From NCBI GenBank assembly GCA_964019415.1, contig OZ025879.1, positions 3,140,737 to 3,204,736 of the forward strand: a DNA stretch of 64,000 bases, written 5' to 3'. The translations under genes and the position numbers were made by a program. Below the pieces are notes generated by a model, which did no database searches, was not told the DNA's origin, and saw only the letters and a program-made list of their open reading frames with translations. This DNA comes from Ianthella basta. Its lineage: Eukaryota; Porifera; Demospongiae; Verongiida; Ianthellidae. Of this stretch, positions 12,601 through 23,399 are shown one piece after another. Each line of letters starts with the position of its first letter. The first letter of the stretch is position 1.

Positions 12601-15600
12601 CGGAGCAATTGCTGCGGATAGCGCTCCGTATTCATACCGTTTACATTGATACGAATTCGCAGGAATACGAGGAGGCGAAAGGGGCGAAAAACGCTAAAAC
12701 GCTGTAAGTATGGCCTAGGACCACTGAAACGTCTTTCTCCTTTCGGTTAGCAACATACTGGTACGCCTCGAAGACAACCGAAGCCGAAAAGATCCGTTTT
12801 CACCCGTTTACATACATACGATACGATACTGTTTTCAAACAGCTCCACTTAGGGGTCTCCATTTTTGAAAACCTCTGTTTACCAAATTGTTTTCATCGTT
12901 TGCATGTAAACAGAAGGTGCAAATGCAGCGGAATTGCTACGGATACAGGCGAAAACGTTTTAATGTAAACCGGGCCTAAGAGGGATGACCTCCAGCACTG
13001 GAGATAAATCCACTTTTGTGATTGATTGATTGATGATTGATTGAACTTTTGCAGTGTATCTACTAGCTACTTCTTACTTTTTACACTGTTTCTACTATAC
13101 CTGAACTAGAGGTAGCAGGAAGGCTGCCTCGAGCTTTGGCTAGTTGAGTTAGCTAATAAGGACAGTTTTGCTGACGATCACCTAAAACATGTTTATTACA
13201 CCTGTTTCCTTGTAATAGACCTATTGCGCATTCCAATGACGTCATGTGGTTAATGGTTATATAGGGTGTCGAGTACATACAGTTGAATAGGAAGAAGTCT
13301 GTTTGGTTGCCTTTGGAAGAGGAAAGAGCAGTGAGTTTCCTTGTGAACAGAGTTTCTTGGAATCTTTGCTACCATGCTGCACCACTGTGCTGTTCCTGGC
13401 TGTGCATCCAACAGTAGGACAGTTATTGACATGTCTATTCAGCCGACACAGATCTTCGCTGTTTGGGGTGAGGACCAACATACGCAGGGCGAGCGCAAGG
13501 AAGCTTGGATAATCAATAACTCATGTGTGAAGTCTGTACTTCACAGAGGAGTCCTGCTGCGCGTCGGGAAGAAAGAGGAAACGTAAGACGACGCAGACAA
13601 GTTGGCAATTGGAAGTCGCCAACCGCGTATGATTGAGTCAAGCAAGGGAGAAGCACCTGCCATTCACGAAGTCATGCTGCCCGCCTGCACAGGCTTCAGC
13701 GTTGTCCTCACTCTCATCTTCAGCGCCCTGACTAAGCTGTCACAGCGTGCTGCTATCCTTGCTATGCAAAGCCCCGACTTGTCTGCGTCATCTTACTTTT
13801 GTTCTTTCTTTCTGACGTGCAGCAGGACTCCTTTGCAAAGTGCAGACCGCACAAACAAGTACAGCTATTGATTTCCAAGTTCCCTTGCGCTCACCCTGCG
13901 TATGTTGGTCCTCACCCATGAACGACGAAGATTTGTGTCGGCTGAATAGATATGTCAATAACTGTCCTACTGTTGGATGCACAGCCAGGAACAGCGCAGT
14001 GGTGCGACATGGTAGCAAAGACTCCAAAAAACATGCTCACAAGGAAACTCACTGCTCTTTCCTCTTCCAAAGGCTACCAAACAGAGGCTTTTTTCTATAC
14101 AACTGTATGTACTCGACACCCTTCACGACCATTAACAGCATGACGTCATTGTTCTATATTTAGAATACACAATTGGGCTATTTGCATCTACAACCTTGCG
14201 CTTTGCATATTGACATTTCTTGATAGAGTACATGATCGTACGTGGGGGATTTCCCAATTTCGATCAGGAAGTGCAAAAACCATTTTCATGTCTCATGAAT
14301 TTGTGTGGAATTTGCCCATTGCAGCCGCTACACCAATAATTTCCATAAATCCTCACGTACGTGCATGGACTACGTGGTAATAAGGTGTGCTAGAAAGTTT
14401 CAGAAGTCTAACTTGAAAGATGATTGAATAAGGCGTAATAAAGGAAGTTTTATTATTGCAATCGCAGCAAAGATATTGCACAATCACCGGAAATGCTTGC
14501 GATGGGTAGCCCTTAGTCTCATTCCCAGCCCCTTGAAAGGTGGTCTGGTACATTTGCTCAATATTTTGATTAATTGAAAACTTTCGGAATGTCGCATCAC
14601 ATGCATGCACGGATTGGGGCGCTTGCTAGAATCGCCTCAAGGGACGGTAACGGACATTGAGAAACTGTACCAGGCCACCTTTTGAAATCGTGGAAGCGGT
14701 CAAATTGGGTGCAAATTGGTCTCATTTGATAGAATACCCAAATACGACTCACGTAGGTGAGCGAATGAAGCTGTTACATTGCGTATTGCAAGACATGAAA
14801 GCGCTTGCAAGATGTTGGCAAGCGCCCCAAGGGCAGTATCAAAATTTCAAGCAAATGTGCCAGATCACCTTTCAGGCCATTGCAAAATGGTGGCCGGAAG
14901 TGGGCTGGAGGACGAGACTAGGTAGCCCTGGGTCCTCCTCACTTCTTTGCCAATTGGGCACACTTGTTGGAAGAGTCGTTTCTATGCTTCGTTGGAACAT
15001 TGTAGTCTTGGCGCTGGCACGAACGGCGAATTCTAGGCTGTGTACGTAGTTAACCTTGCCAATGACCACACTTCCTGCTGCGCAATGAATACAATTATGA
15101 CATCATGAATAAATAGAGAGATAACTAGGTGCACCTGCTCCCTTAGTCTTGTTCCCAGCCCCCCAAGGTGGTCTGGCACATTTACTCCAATATTGTGATT
15201 AATTAAAAACTTTTGGCATAGGGGACCAGTTCTCATGTGCACAGTACAAGGATTGGGGTGCTTGCCATAATTGCCTCAAGGGGTGGTAATGGACATTGAG
15301 AAACTGAACCAGGCCACCTTTTGAAATTGCAGAAGCGGTCAAATTGGGTGTAGATTGGTCTCATTTGATTGAATACCTGAATACGACTAACGTAGGTAAG
15401 TGAATATAGCTGTTACATTGCCTATTGCGACATAAAGGTGCTTGCCAAGATGTTGGCAAGCGCCCCAAGGGCGGTATCAAAATATCGAGCAAATATGCTA
15501 GACCACCTTTTGGGGCCATGGGGGGCTGGGAACGTGACTACTGCCCCCTTAGCATAAGTAAATTCTGTGCACACGGAGTTTTATGGAATGAGTCTACGGG

Positions 15601-18600
15601 ATGCTGCCAATTAAATGGATGGTTTTGATTGGTTAAACGCTCAAATTATGAATCGTAGACTGGGAACCCACCTGAAGGGTTGGCATTCAGCTAGTAGGAT
15701 TAATGCAAAATGTTTGCAGAGACTATTTTCACAAATCATAATAGATAACTTATCCGCAAAATGTGTGAAAATTTTACACTATACAGTAGTCATTCTCAAC
15801 ACATGTCCATAATAGCATCCTTGTTGTACTTACTTCACATTTTAGGTCCTTGAGCCACTTCTGCATATCTTTGTCCATAGGTGAGTATGCCACTTCAACA
15901 GCTGGCTTCCCTGTGCCCAAATAGAAGGACACAGCTAACCACTGCCACATTCAACACGACACATAAAATGCATCCCAGTACTGCTAACAATCATGCACAC
16001 TGATGTAACGCGAATGGCATACACACGTGAGAAATGTAGTGCCGTGCACTTCTTACCAGCTGCCTGTTCTTCATCATTGCTTGTTTCAGCTGTCTGATTC
16101 TTCTTCCGAAGGAAACGTTGGAAACAGTCTTTTACCCTATCCAGGAAAAGATGCCACGCTACTGTTAGATGGTGGCTATCCTTTGCCTCCGTAGTAGGAT
16201 CCACGCGAGTGCCCCAGCTCCGGGTGTTCAGGTTACATGTTGAGTATATGATCAGCAGCATATAACCTGATGGGAGGCCCATGATGTACCAAACAAAGTG
16301 GAACAAATCAAAGAACTCGTTAAAGTTCAAGAAGGCAGCTATAGTCAGCAATAACAAGAAACCTAGCAGGTAGATGGCATCCAAGGGCATTGGGAGGGTG
16401 TTTCGGTTTTCAGTGTTAGGCAGGGAAGCAAGGTACTCATTCTTCTTCTTGTCTGCATCTGCATCAGAGCTGTTAGTAAAGTTACGGGGAAGCGTGGTCT
16501 GAAGCCAGTGTGGCTTGTTGTAATCAGAAACCCCAGGAATAGCCTCGATAGCTCCTGTGAGAAGACCCACAAAGGCAACAGCCATGATGATGGCAAACAC
16601 AAATGTCAGCACTTTTGCAACATTCAGTTGGAGCTTCTCCGGAGTGTACAAACAGATGAGGCCGTAGGCAATTGCCACAAATGACATAATACCAAAGCAG
16701 ACATATGTGTTAACGCCAAATGCCGCTTCCAGGCCAGATGAAACAATAAGGACCACGGTTGCCGGTGCCACGAGTGTGGTGAAGATGATGACAATTTGGT
16801 AGAGGATGAAGAGGTAGCTCATGCTGTCATTGTGAGTGGTAATGGTGCGGGCAGACTGCACTACCTCGATCAGGTTGGCCACGGTTGAGGGGACCCAACG
16901 GCGCCTCTGGTTGTAAAACTCATCGAAACTGTCGGGGCAGTAGGTTCTGTTTTGTGCAAGAGCTGCATACTCCAGTCTCCAGCCCTTCTTAATGAGCAGT
17001 GTGCATAGCCAACGATCTTCACCCATGTCCTTTGTAAGGAACTCGCTAGCAGACGTAACGATCGTTTCGTAATCATCCAGAACAGATTCCAAAGCCTTCA
17101 CACGAAACACGCTGAAACACCCAGGGCAGCAAAGCACACAACCTAACACATGCTCCGCAGACTTTTGAAACCAATGGCCAAAAGCATACTCAAACTTCTG
17201 ATACCAGACAATAGGGCCAGATCCCAGTGGGTGTGTTCTGGCACACACAGCCCCCACTGTGCCATCCCGAGCCAGGAAATCGAGCAGAGCAGCAACAGAT
17301 TCAGTAGTGAACTGAATGTCGGCATCAGTGGTGAGGATATAGGTGTTGTTCAGGTCGAACTTCTGACCCTGACAGTCGCGCTGCTGCATCAGGTGCCTGG
17401 TGATGTATTCCATGTACATGACCTGGCTCCAACGCTTCTTCTTCTTCACCTTGGCTGAGTCCTTTAGGTGAATGCAAAAGGGCAGGACTTGCTCAATTTT
17501 CCAGTGCAACTGATAGCCATAGGGAGTCTCCACCTTCCTCACATTGTCTACTTCGATCTTCAATTCTTCTCCAAGTAGGCTCATTAATTGGAACGCATAT
17601 GAATTCATTTGTGTCCCAGACACTGCATCATCAAAAAAGATGTGTGATTCAAAGTAGGGGCCATTCTGGGGAACAGCTTCGTCATCGGCGTTCGGAAGTG
17701 TGGGTCCTTGCTGAGACCTCAACGCAAAAGCAATGCTATAAATGGACTTTAACATTTGTCTCATTTCGTGCTCGCGCTCATGGTACATTGTGGAACAGAT
17801 AAAGACCTTGCTGGCACGAGACCGGTCGTGGATATCGCCAATGGAAGCAGTAGAGTTCACTATTGCTGATAGGTTTTGATGGATATTAGGGGTGTGGGAG
17901 ATTTGGCTTTGATAGCCATTCCGACGATTAAGAAGAAGGTATGAGTCTAGAAAGACTCCGTCATAGTATGGAGATAGAAACAGTGTTTGTTCACGGCTGA
18001 CAGGGACTTTAGGTCTCCTCCAAATGTGGGAACCCAGGGCTATTAGCTGACCCAAGAATAGGGTAACAAACAAAATAGCTACCAGATGACCGCTCACACC
18101 AGGGTGGTCATTGAAGTATGAATATGGCCAGATGTAACTGGATGAAAATGGGAAAATGAGGAGGCTATTGATGCCCTGAATCTGACTGATCCAGTACCAC
18201 CCGATACTAGCAGGTGTTGCAAGCAGTAGAGGCAACGTAAAGGCCAGTGGCTGGTATGTTGACCACAAGGCACAAAGGGCAAAGAACCAGGTACCAAGTC
18301 CACCCAGCACCTGTGCCGCAAACACCAAACCCTCCTCTGTCATCCAGCTGTTGAAGCCCTGGTACCAGTTCCAGCATGTTGGTACAATTTTACCCTCCTC
18401 CACATCCTGCAGTGCTGCTGTGAAGCCGGTGCAGAAAATAGGAATACAGACTAGGCGTATCAGTGAATAGACAAAACCTGTAAGGAGGAAGCAGACACAC
18501 TGAGTAAGCTGTGGAATTTATGCAGCTTCAAGCCAACGCTACATACATGCATGCAGTTGCTGCTAATCACAAGTCACACATACCATGCCAGCAATAGCTG

Positions 18601-20916
18601 AATAAGACATGCTGCAACAATTGTCACTACAAAATAGCAACAAAACTGTACAAATTATGCAATGGGGAGGCAATGTTTATCGAGATACGTTAAACTGTGA
18701 TTAATTTCAAAAGAAATACTGTAGGTTGAAGACTGGGGCAACTGTAACTTCATATTAAAAAAAGCCTTGATTACTTAGAAGCTTTGTTCAAATACGGCGA
18801 CATACATAAATCAGGACAGTGCCCCTTGTATGACATCACTAAATGGGTGGCTTCCCAAACGTAACATACTTCACCCGCTCATAATTGCCGAGCCAAAAGA
18901 CGAGCCAAGTAATCTCGACGCCCAGTCATCCGCGTTTGTATATATATATATATAATATTATTATATATATCCATCACAGTCAATTCGCGACACTTTGATC
19001 GCTTGCACAATACATTCCTATGCTTGTGTCCTCGTTGCCGATTTCAGGCCCCTTCCATGACTTGCACCAGCCTAGCACAGCAAGTACTGATTGCAAGCAA
19101 TTTTGCCATATGGCTTACAGCAGTCCCAGTGACGTTCTAGTGCGTAGTGCAAAGGACTACAGTGCACTAGATAAGGTCTCTTTCTGCATACTATCCTTGC
19201 GGGATTGGCAGTAAAGCCAATGGGATTGTTGAAGTAGACCGTGCCAGCTTCGAAGACGATCGCATGCATCACAGGTTTTTCTATACACCAGCATGCTGCC
19301 CATATCAGCTAAAGATGTCTTTTCCTCAGTACAAGCTGCCTACAGTTTGCCATTTTGACTGACTACATCTGTTTATGGCCTGGATAGATGTTGTGTTCAA
19401 TCTGCCATTTTCATCAGCGGCCGCCACAGTGAGGCCTATTGCATTCTTATGTATGCCCCGGTCATATTGAAGAGGTAATGGGAAACAAATGAAACAAAGC
19501 AAGTACAAATTTCACTCCATTTACACTATGCCAAATAAAAAGTCCACAAAGAAAGAGAAACAATCGAAGTGTAGAATAGGTAGTAAAAATGCTTTGGGAT
19601 GCTTTTAGGAAGCTTCAACTAACAGTGAAGTTTCATAGCTTCATCCCAACCCTACACCAATTGGTATGATACAACACACTTAATTCTCCCACTTCTCCCA
19701 CGCTCACATGTATGTAAGTCCCCTTACCAGCTTTTCTGCTTGCAGGATACTGGGGGCTTCCTACACGTGGAACTGCCTGAGTGTTTGGTGTGCCATTTGG
19801 GCTTGAGCCGCCATTACTGCTGAAGATGCGTTCCTTGCGTGCTGTGAATATCCATCGCTGAATGTGTTCTGACCATATGACAGAAAGGGTTAATCCACAT
19901 GCCAAAGCAGCGATTCCTGGCAACTCATGCTTTGCAACACACAAGTAGATAGTGAAGCCGAGTAACCCTCCTAGCTGCAATACAAAACCAAAAAAATTAA
20001 CAATCTCATGGTCCACGAGGAATCGTATCTTTCGCCACTTCTTTTCAGCACTGCTAGCTTGGTCTTGTTGCCCGACCGATGTCGTATAGCCATTACCCTC
20101 CTCATAGCTACTCTCAGGTGATCCAATATGGGAATACCCTTGCCTTGGCCTGTCTCTGCAACGTCGGCACCACCTGTGTGGCATGAAGGCCATGTTGACA
20201 AAGGAGGTATGGGTAAAGATACCAGGAACAAGGAGGAGTGCAGTTCCTGGGTCCAGCTGAGTGGCAACCAACAGTGCAAATGCACTCAATGCAGCAGACT
20301 CAATCACACTCACGACAGCTCCCTAACAATTAAGAGATAGTACATACATATAACTTTTGTAATAGAAAGCACTCTGCAAATCAGTCATAACAGACGTCTA
20401 TACCATTAACTGAATTGTATGCCTGAGTTCAAACAGTTAGTTTCCACTCACCAGCATAAATGCCATAAGTGATGGCCATGGGAACGTGTCCCGTGCCTTC
20501 AGTACTCCAAAAAACAATGTCCTGAGGGCCGTAAAAGCTTGAGGGACACATAACACAATCATGAGCTGCACAAAAGCTACTGACTGCCGTCGTACTAGCT
20601 CATGGTCATCACAGTGCATGGTGGAATTACCCAGGTACATTCTTGAAGCAATAGCCATGAAGCTTGTTTTACTGAGAACCGCACAGACGAACACGGCAAT
20701 CATGAAGAATGTGGCAATGATGGCTGCCAATACCTTTAGGTAAGTAGGAACCTTTAGCTCTTTGTTCGTTGCACTCTCTCCAGGCTGATGTGCAGAGTTG
20801 GTTGAGTTGCTGTGAACAGGTTGTCCTTCTACTGAAGAGGCGTCCATGGTGGACCTTTCTACAGAACCATTGGTAGACATCTCAATGTCCCTAACCAGAT
20901 CACCATTGGAGGTCAT
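3135..20916 (-). CDS. Chitin synthase with tandem SAM domains (8 exons)
   Basis: Membrane glycosyltransferase family 2 enzyme that polymerises UDP-GlcNAc into chitin and extrudes it. Exons in coding order: 20916-20452, 20322-19728, 18477-16057, 15910-15834, 7603-7535, 7355-7257, 5292-5145, 3640-3135. Every junction is GT-AG and phases agree throughout (0,1,1,0,0,0,1), giving about 1304 codons plus a TAG stop. N-terminal membrane segments are followed by the catalytic core: TTDADIQFT, GCVLCCPGCF, MGEDRWLC and QRRRWVPST are all present. Several membrane helices follow, then two SAM domains, then a last membrane pair. The start is uncertain. ATG 20914-20916 lies two bases after an acceptor-like CCCTGTAG. 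An upstream in-frame ATG at 21046-21048, directly preceded by TAA, would add 44 residues. The C-terminal helices plus the SAM pair match my recollection of early-animal chitin synthases. Confidence 0.9.
4280..4620 (+). repeat. Dispersed repeat, copy 1 of 2
   Basis: About 340 bp that reappears with scattered differences at 9151-9496, including TAATAAAC.TAATGCACATTTT, GAGCCGAAATTTGGTTTAAGG and the closing ACTCCTTTA. Both copies lie in chitin synthase introns in the same orientation. No coding capacity. Confidence 0.8.
4622..4764 (+). repeat. Dispersed short repeat, copy 1 of 2
   Basis: Matches 15553-15695, from CATAAGTAAATTCTG to CATTCAGCTAGT, with about a fifth of positions differing. It abuts the 4280-4620 repeat, but the second copy stands elsewhere, so the two families are independent. 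Confidence 0.75.
5145..15910 (-). CDS. Chitin synthase tandem SAM-domain exons
   Basis: Four short exons (15910-15834, 7603-7535, 7355-7257, 5292-5145) splice into two successive sterile alpha motif domains. SAM 1 runs from MQKWLKDLKCE through HYAANFEDHGYTRKDF to DLQAIGVTKKGFQLRLIKAI. SAM 2 runs from DVPEFLIGLHLSEYQELF through ESDLLEMGITKRG to ELKMRITKAV, its last piece coming from the 3640 exon. SAM domains are protein-protein oligomerisation modules, so the inference is clustering of synthase subunits. The exons are separated by introns of about 8.2 kb, 180 bp and 2.0 kb, with a further 1.5 kb to the last exon. Confidence 0.85.
5293..7256. other. Chitin synthase intron without recognised elements
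   Basis: Intron between the SAM 1 and SAM 2 exons. It holds a 216-codon open frame (5422-6072, +) with no recognisable domain and an ATG without promoter or splice context. I see no other structure. Confidence 0.45.
7655..7974. mobile_element. Foldback (MITE-like) element
   Basis: Two near-perfect inverted arms of about 145 bp. The left arm starts GTGTATAAAAATTCC and the right arm ends GGAATTTTTATACAC, with a spacer of about 20-30 bp near 7803-7825. The arms include TCAACACCATGATGAACC and its reverse complement. A diverged left-arm copy lies at 36799-36930, so this is a dispersed family. No coding capacity. Confidence 0.85.
9151..9496 (+). repeat. Dispersed repeat, copy 2 of 2
   Basis: Partner of 4280-4620, diverged by scattered substitutions and small indels. 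It ends just before the LINE relic. Confidence 0.8.
9577..12510 (+). pseudogene. Degenerate RTE-like non-LTR retrotransposon
   Basis: One long frame from about 9662 encodes an APE-type endonuclease (FRCWNVRTMNGRE, LGVSEMKMRG, VQVYAPTED, MEDMNARVGN, SLIDYFLV, SNHYLVLLK). Reverse transcriptase follows (PIFKKGSRLDCANYRGISLL, GFRAGRGCNNQIF, FADLEKAYDNVSR, GVRQGCTLSPWLFNLFMDN, KYLGVMVSSDG). In-frame stops occur at 10199 (TAA), 10712 (TGA), 10964 (TAA) and 11240 (TAG). A frameshift near 12090 moves the tail (LMYGCETWSLTKKQQ) to another frame. The catalytic F/YADD is FADN at 11828-11839, so the second aspartate is lost. The tail KRPRGRPHLRWIDNFE near 12460-12504 is typical of these elements. It lies antisense within the 8.2 kb chitin synthase intron. 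Clade call (RTE/BovB-like) is from memory. Confidence 0.85.
12563..12979. mobile_element. MITE with about 27-bp terminal inverted repeats
   Basis: The left end GGCCCTGTTTACATTAAAAC is matched by the right end GTTTTAATGTAAACCGGGCC, and both continue with the ACGTTTTC motif. The interior is rich in CGTA/ACGTTTTC pieces and has no coding capacity. It lies directly 3' of the LINE relic. Confidence 0.8.
13234..14151. mobile_element. Long-arm foldback element
   Basis: Inverted arms of about 360 bp (13234-13600 and about 13786-14151) begin and end with CAATGACGTCATG / CATGACGTCATTG. They share GGGTGTCGAGTACATACAG, ACTGTGCTGTTCCTGG-like and GGAGTCCTGCTGC segments, with about 10-15% divergence. The loop is about 185 bp. 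Open frames in it are not intact proteins. Confidence 0.8.
14507..14928. mobile_element. Inverted-repeat element, copy 1
   Basis: Starts AGCCCTTAGTCTCATTCCCA and ends with a diverged reverse complement (GAGACTAGGTAGCCC). Internal sequence CTTGAGGCGATT/GCCTCAAGGGACGGTAA and CAAGATGTTGGCAAGCGCCC is shared with the second copy at 15138-15550 in the same orientation. Confidence 0.75.
15138..15550. mobile_element. Inverted-repeat element, copy 2
   Basis: Same family as 14507-14928. The ends TTAGTCTTGTTCCCAGCCCC and GGGGGGCTGGGAACGTGACT are mutual inverted repeats, and the subterminal AAGGTGGTCTGGCACATTT is mirrored near 15489-15512. A short piece with the same end motifs (CCTTAGTCTTGTTCCCAG ... 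CTGGGAACA) occurs in a CLUAP1 intron near 28200-28290. Confidence 0.75.
15553..15695 (+). repeat. Dispersed short repeat, copy 2 of 2
   Basis: Partner of 4622-4764. It follows directly after the inverted-repeat element ending near 15550. Confidence 0.75.
16057..18477 (-). CDS. Chitin synthase catalytic exon (807 codons)
   Basis: Single large exon holding the whole GT2 core. It starts after CCTTACAG with a membrane helix (GFVYSLIRLVCIPIF). Further helices lead to the cytosolic domain beginning near VFICSTMYHEREHEM. Catalytic signatures occur in the expected order: DAD in TTDADIQFT, the acceptor-site region GCVLCCPGCFSVFR, GEDRWLC, and QRRRWVPS for the processive product channel. About six hydrophobic helices follow QRRRW. 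The exon ends GCA GCT G|gtaaga in phase 1, next to the short exon that opens the first SAM domain. Confidence 0.92.
18478..19727. other. Chitin synthase intron 2
   Basis: 1.25 kb intron. The only visible structure is an AT-rich palindromic run (TATATA...AATATTATTATATATA) at 18939-18970. No coding or RNA feature is supported. Confidence 0.6.
19728..20322 (-). CDS. Chitin synthase exon 2, membrane segments
   Basis: Begins after TTGTTAG with GGA GCT and ends AGA AAA GCT G|gtaagg in phase 1. It carries two hydrophobic segments (ALSAFALLVATQLDPG; GGLLGFTIYLCVAKHELPG) separated by a charged, Ser-rich loop. A polar tail rich in Ser/Pro/Gly joins the large catalytic exon. Confidence 0.8.
20452..20916 (-). 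CDS. Chitin synthase first coding exon
   Basis: Encodes a Ser/Thr/Asn-rich cytosolic start (MTSNGDLVRD), then a membrane helix around VLAAIIATFFMIAVFVCAVL. A second hydrophobic segment follows with VLCVPQAFTALRTL, corresponding to the 'PELFT..RSL' helix of animal chitin synthases. The exon ends TTTATGCTG|gtgagt in phase 0. A further acceptor-like site (TTTCTTCAG) lies about 20 bases upstream of CCCTGTAG, so the 5' end could be slightly longer. Confidence 0.75.
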
Positions 20917-21058
20917 CTCTACAGGGTACACATAACAGCAATGTAACTGAAGAAAGAATATACCATAGTGTATGTACATATATACACTGTCACAATCAGG
21001 GTGCATATTCAGTGAGGGGCAAACTGTAGTGGGCTTCCGAAGTGACATTTAGCATACG

Positions 21059-21667
21059 TAATTTCACAACGCCAACAATCACACACAAAACATACACACA
21101 TACACAACTGCATGCACAGAGACCTCTGGGTAGTTTAGCACAGCCATCGGATGACTATCTGGAGGAAAGCAGTCTGGAGACACGAGTTAACTTGTAAGGT
21201 ACTAGACAATGGTTGGACGTTTCTGGCGTTAACTACATTCATAGTTAGTATAAGGACTGTTTCACTTTCAGGCTATATAATAAATTATACCAAACATTGA
21301 CCTGCGTACACAGGAACACACCAGTAAACACACACGAACACACACACACACATTATACATGTATGTACACAGACAGGGGGTGAGACCATACAATTCAATC
21401 GTTTTTCAAAACAGTTTACACTCTATGTGGGTGTGACATGACCCACTACATACTTGGTTACTACCCTACGCTTAAAGTTTTATACCAGATAGCCCATCCT
21501 TCACAATTTAGGTACATTTGCCCGTAAAATTTGACCAAGTAGCAGGCAAATTATTCAACATAGCCACCACAAAGGATGGGGTATGTATGACACATTCCTT
21601 CTTGCTTTCAACATTACCAGTTCACAGAGTTACCACACCCACCCACCCACACACATGCGCACGCATG

Positions 21668-21703
<36 letters not shown>

Positions 21704-21705
21704 TG

Positions 21706-21770
<65 letters not shown>

Positions 21771-21832
21771 GCACGCATACACACACACAACACACACACA
21801 CACACACACACACTCACACACACACACACACA

Positions 21833-21886
<54 letters not shown>

Positions 21887-21993
21887 GCACGCATACACAC
21901 ACACAACACACACACACACACTCACACACACACACACACACACACACACAAGCACGCATACACACACACAACACACACACACACACACACACA

Positions 21994-22044
<51 letters not shown>

Positions 22045-22106
22045 GCACGCATACACACACACAACACACACACACACACACACACACTCACACACACACA
22101 CACACA

Positions 22107-22165
<59 letters not shown>

Positions 22166-22228
22166 GCACGCATACACACACACAACACACACACACACAC
22201 ACACAACACACACACACACACACACACA

Positions 22229-22281
<53 letters not shown>

Positions 22282-22372
22282 GCACGCATACACACACACA
22301 ACACACACACACACACACACACACTCACACACACACACACACACACACACACAAGCACGCATACACACACAC

Positions 22373-22407
<35 letters not shown>

Positions 22408-22541
22408 CAACCCAAATGCCATGTCTGGAGTACACAGAACTGCTTAAAATGAACAATATATACTGTGAAAGTAGCTGTCTCACGAGCAAACATGACCCTA
22501 TCTATAAATGGCCATGGGGTGAACATGGTGAAGGGGACATT
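21059..22541 (+). repeat. Local direct duplication, copy 1
   Basis: Segment from TAATTTCACAACGCCAAC to GGGGTGAACATGGTGAAGG. It is repeated nearly base for base at 22550-23524, except that this copy carries a CA array of about 740 bp where the other has about 60 bp. It lies directly upstream of the chitin synthase coding start. Confidence 0.85.
21670..22405 (+). repeat. Giant (CA)n array with higher-order insert
   Basis: Almost pure CA repeats interrupted at about 65-125 bp spacing by AAGCACGCATAC (near 21769, 21884, 21950, 22042, 22164, 22281 and 22354). Each is followed by ACACACACAACACAC. The regular insert shows block duplication, not only slippage. Confidence 0.9.
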
Positions 22542-22549
22542 TACCATAA

Positions 22550-23364
22550 TTTCACAACGCCAACAATCACACACAAAACATACACACATACACAACTGCA
22601 TGCACAGAGACCTCTGGGTAGTTTAGCACAGCCATCGGATGACTATCTGGAGGAAAGCAGTCTGGAGACACGAGTTAACTTGTAAGGTACTAGACAATGG
22701 TTGGACTTTCTGGCGTTAACTACATTCATAGTTAGTATAAGGACTGTTTCACTTTCAGGCTATATAATAAATTATACCAAACATTGACCTGCGTACACAG
22801 GAACACACCAGTAAACACACACGAACACACACACACATATTATACATGTATGTACACAGACAGGGGGTGAGACCATACAATTCAATCGTTTTTCAAAACA
22901 GTTTACACTCTATGTGGGTGTGACATGACCCACTACATACTTGGTTACTACCCTACGCTTAAAGTTTTATACCAGATAGCCCATCCTTCACAATTTAGGT
23001 NNNNNNNNNNNNNNNNNNNNNNNNNNNNNNNNNNNNNNNNNNNNNNNNNNNNNNNNNNNNNNNNNNNNNNNNNNNNNNNNNNNNNNNNNNNNNNNNNNNN
23101 NNNNNNNNNNNNNNNNNNNNNNNNNNNNNNNNNNNNNNNNNNNNNNNNNNNNNNNNNNNNNNNNNNNNNNNNNNNNNNNNNNNNNNNNNNNNNNNNNNNN
23201 ACATTTGCCCGTAAAATTTGACCGAGTAGCAGGCAAATTATTCAACATAGTCACCACAAAGGATGGGGTATGTATGACACATTCCTTCTTGCTTTCAACA
23301 TTACCAGTTCACAGAGTTACCACCCACACACCCACCCACCCACCCACACACATGCGCACGCATG

Positions 23365-23399
<35 letters not shown>

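Noticed and set aside
13374..13586. THAP-like zinc finger start (HHCAVPGCASNS) in the long foldback element
   Set aside because: Only the first Cys pair fits. The later conserved THAP residues are absent in that frame, and the palindrome gives similar cysteine patterns on both strands.
21518..22601. Long open frames of alternating Thr-His or Val-Cys
   Set aside because: They are translations of the CA/TG array and have no start context or non-repetitive domain. The same applies to 25885-26347, 27365-27927, 30117-30404, 51138-51749 and 59813-60199.
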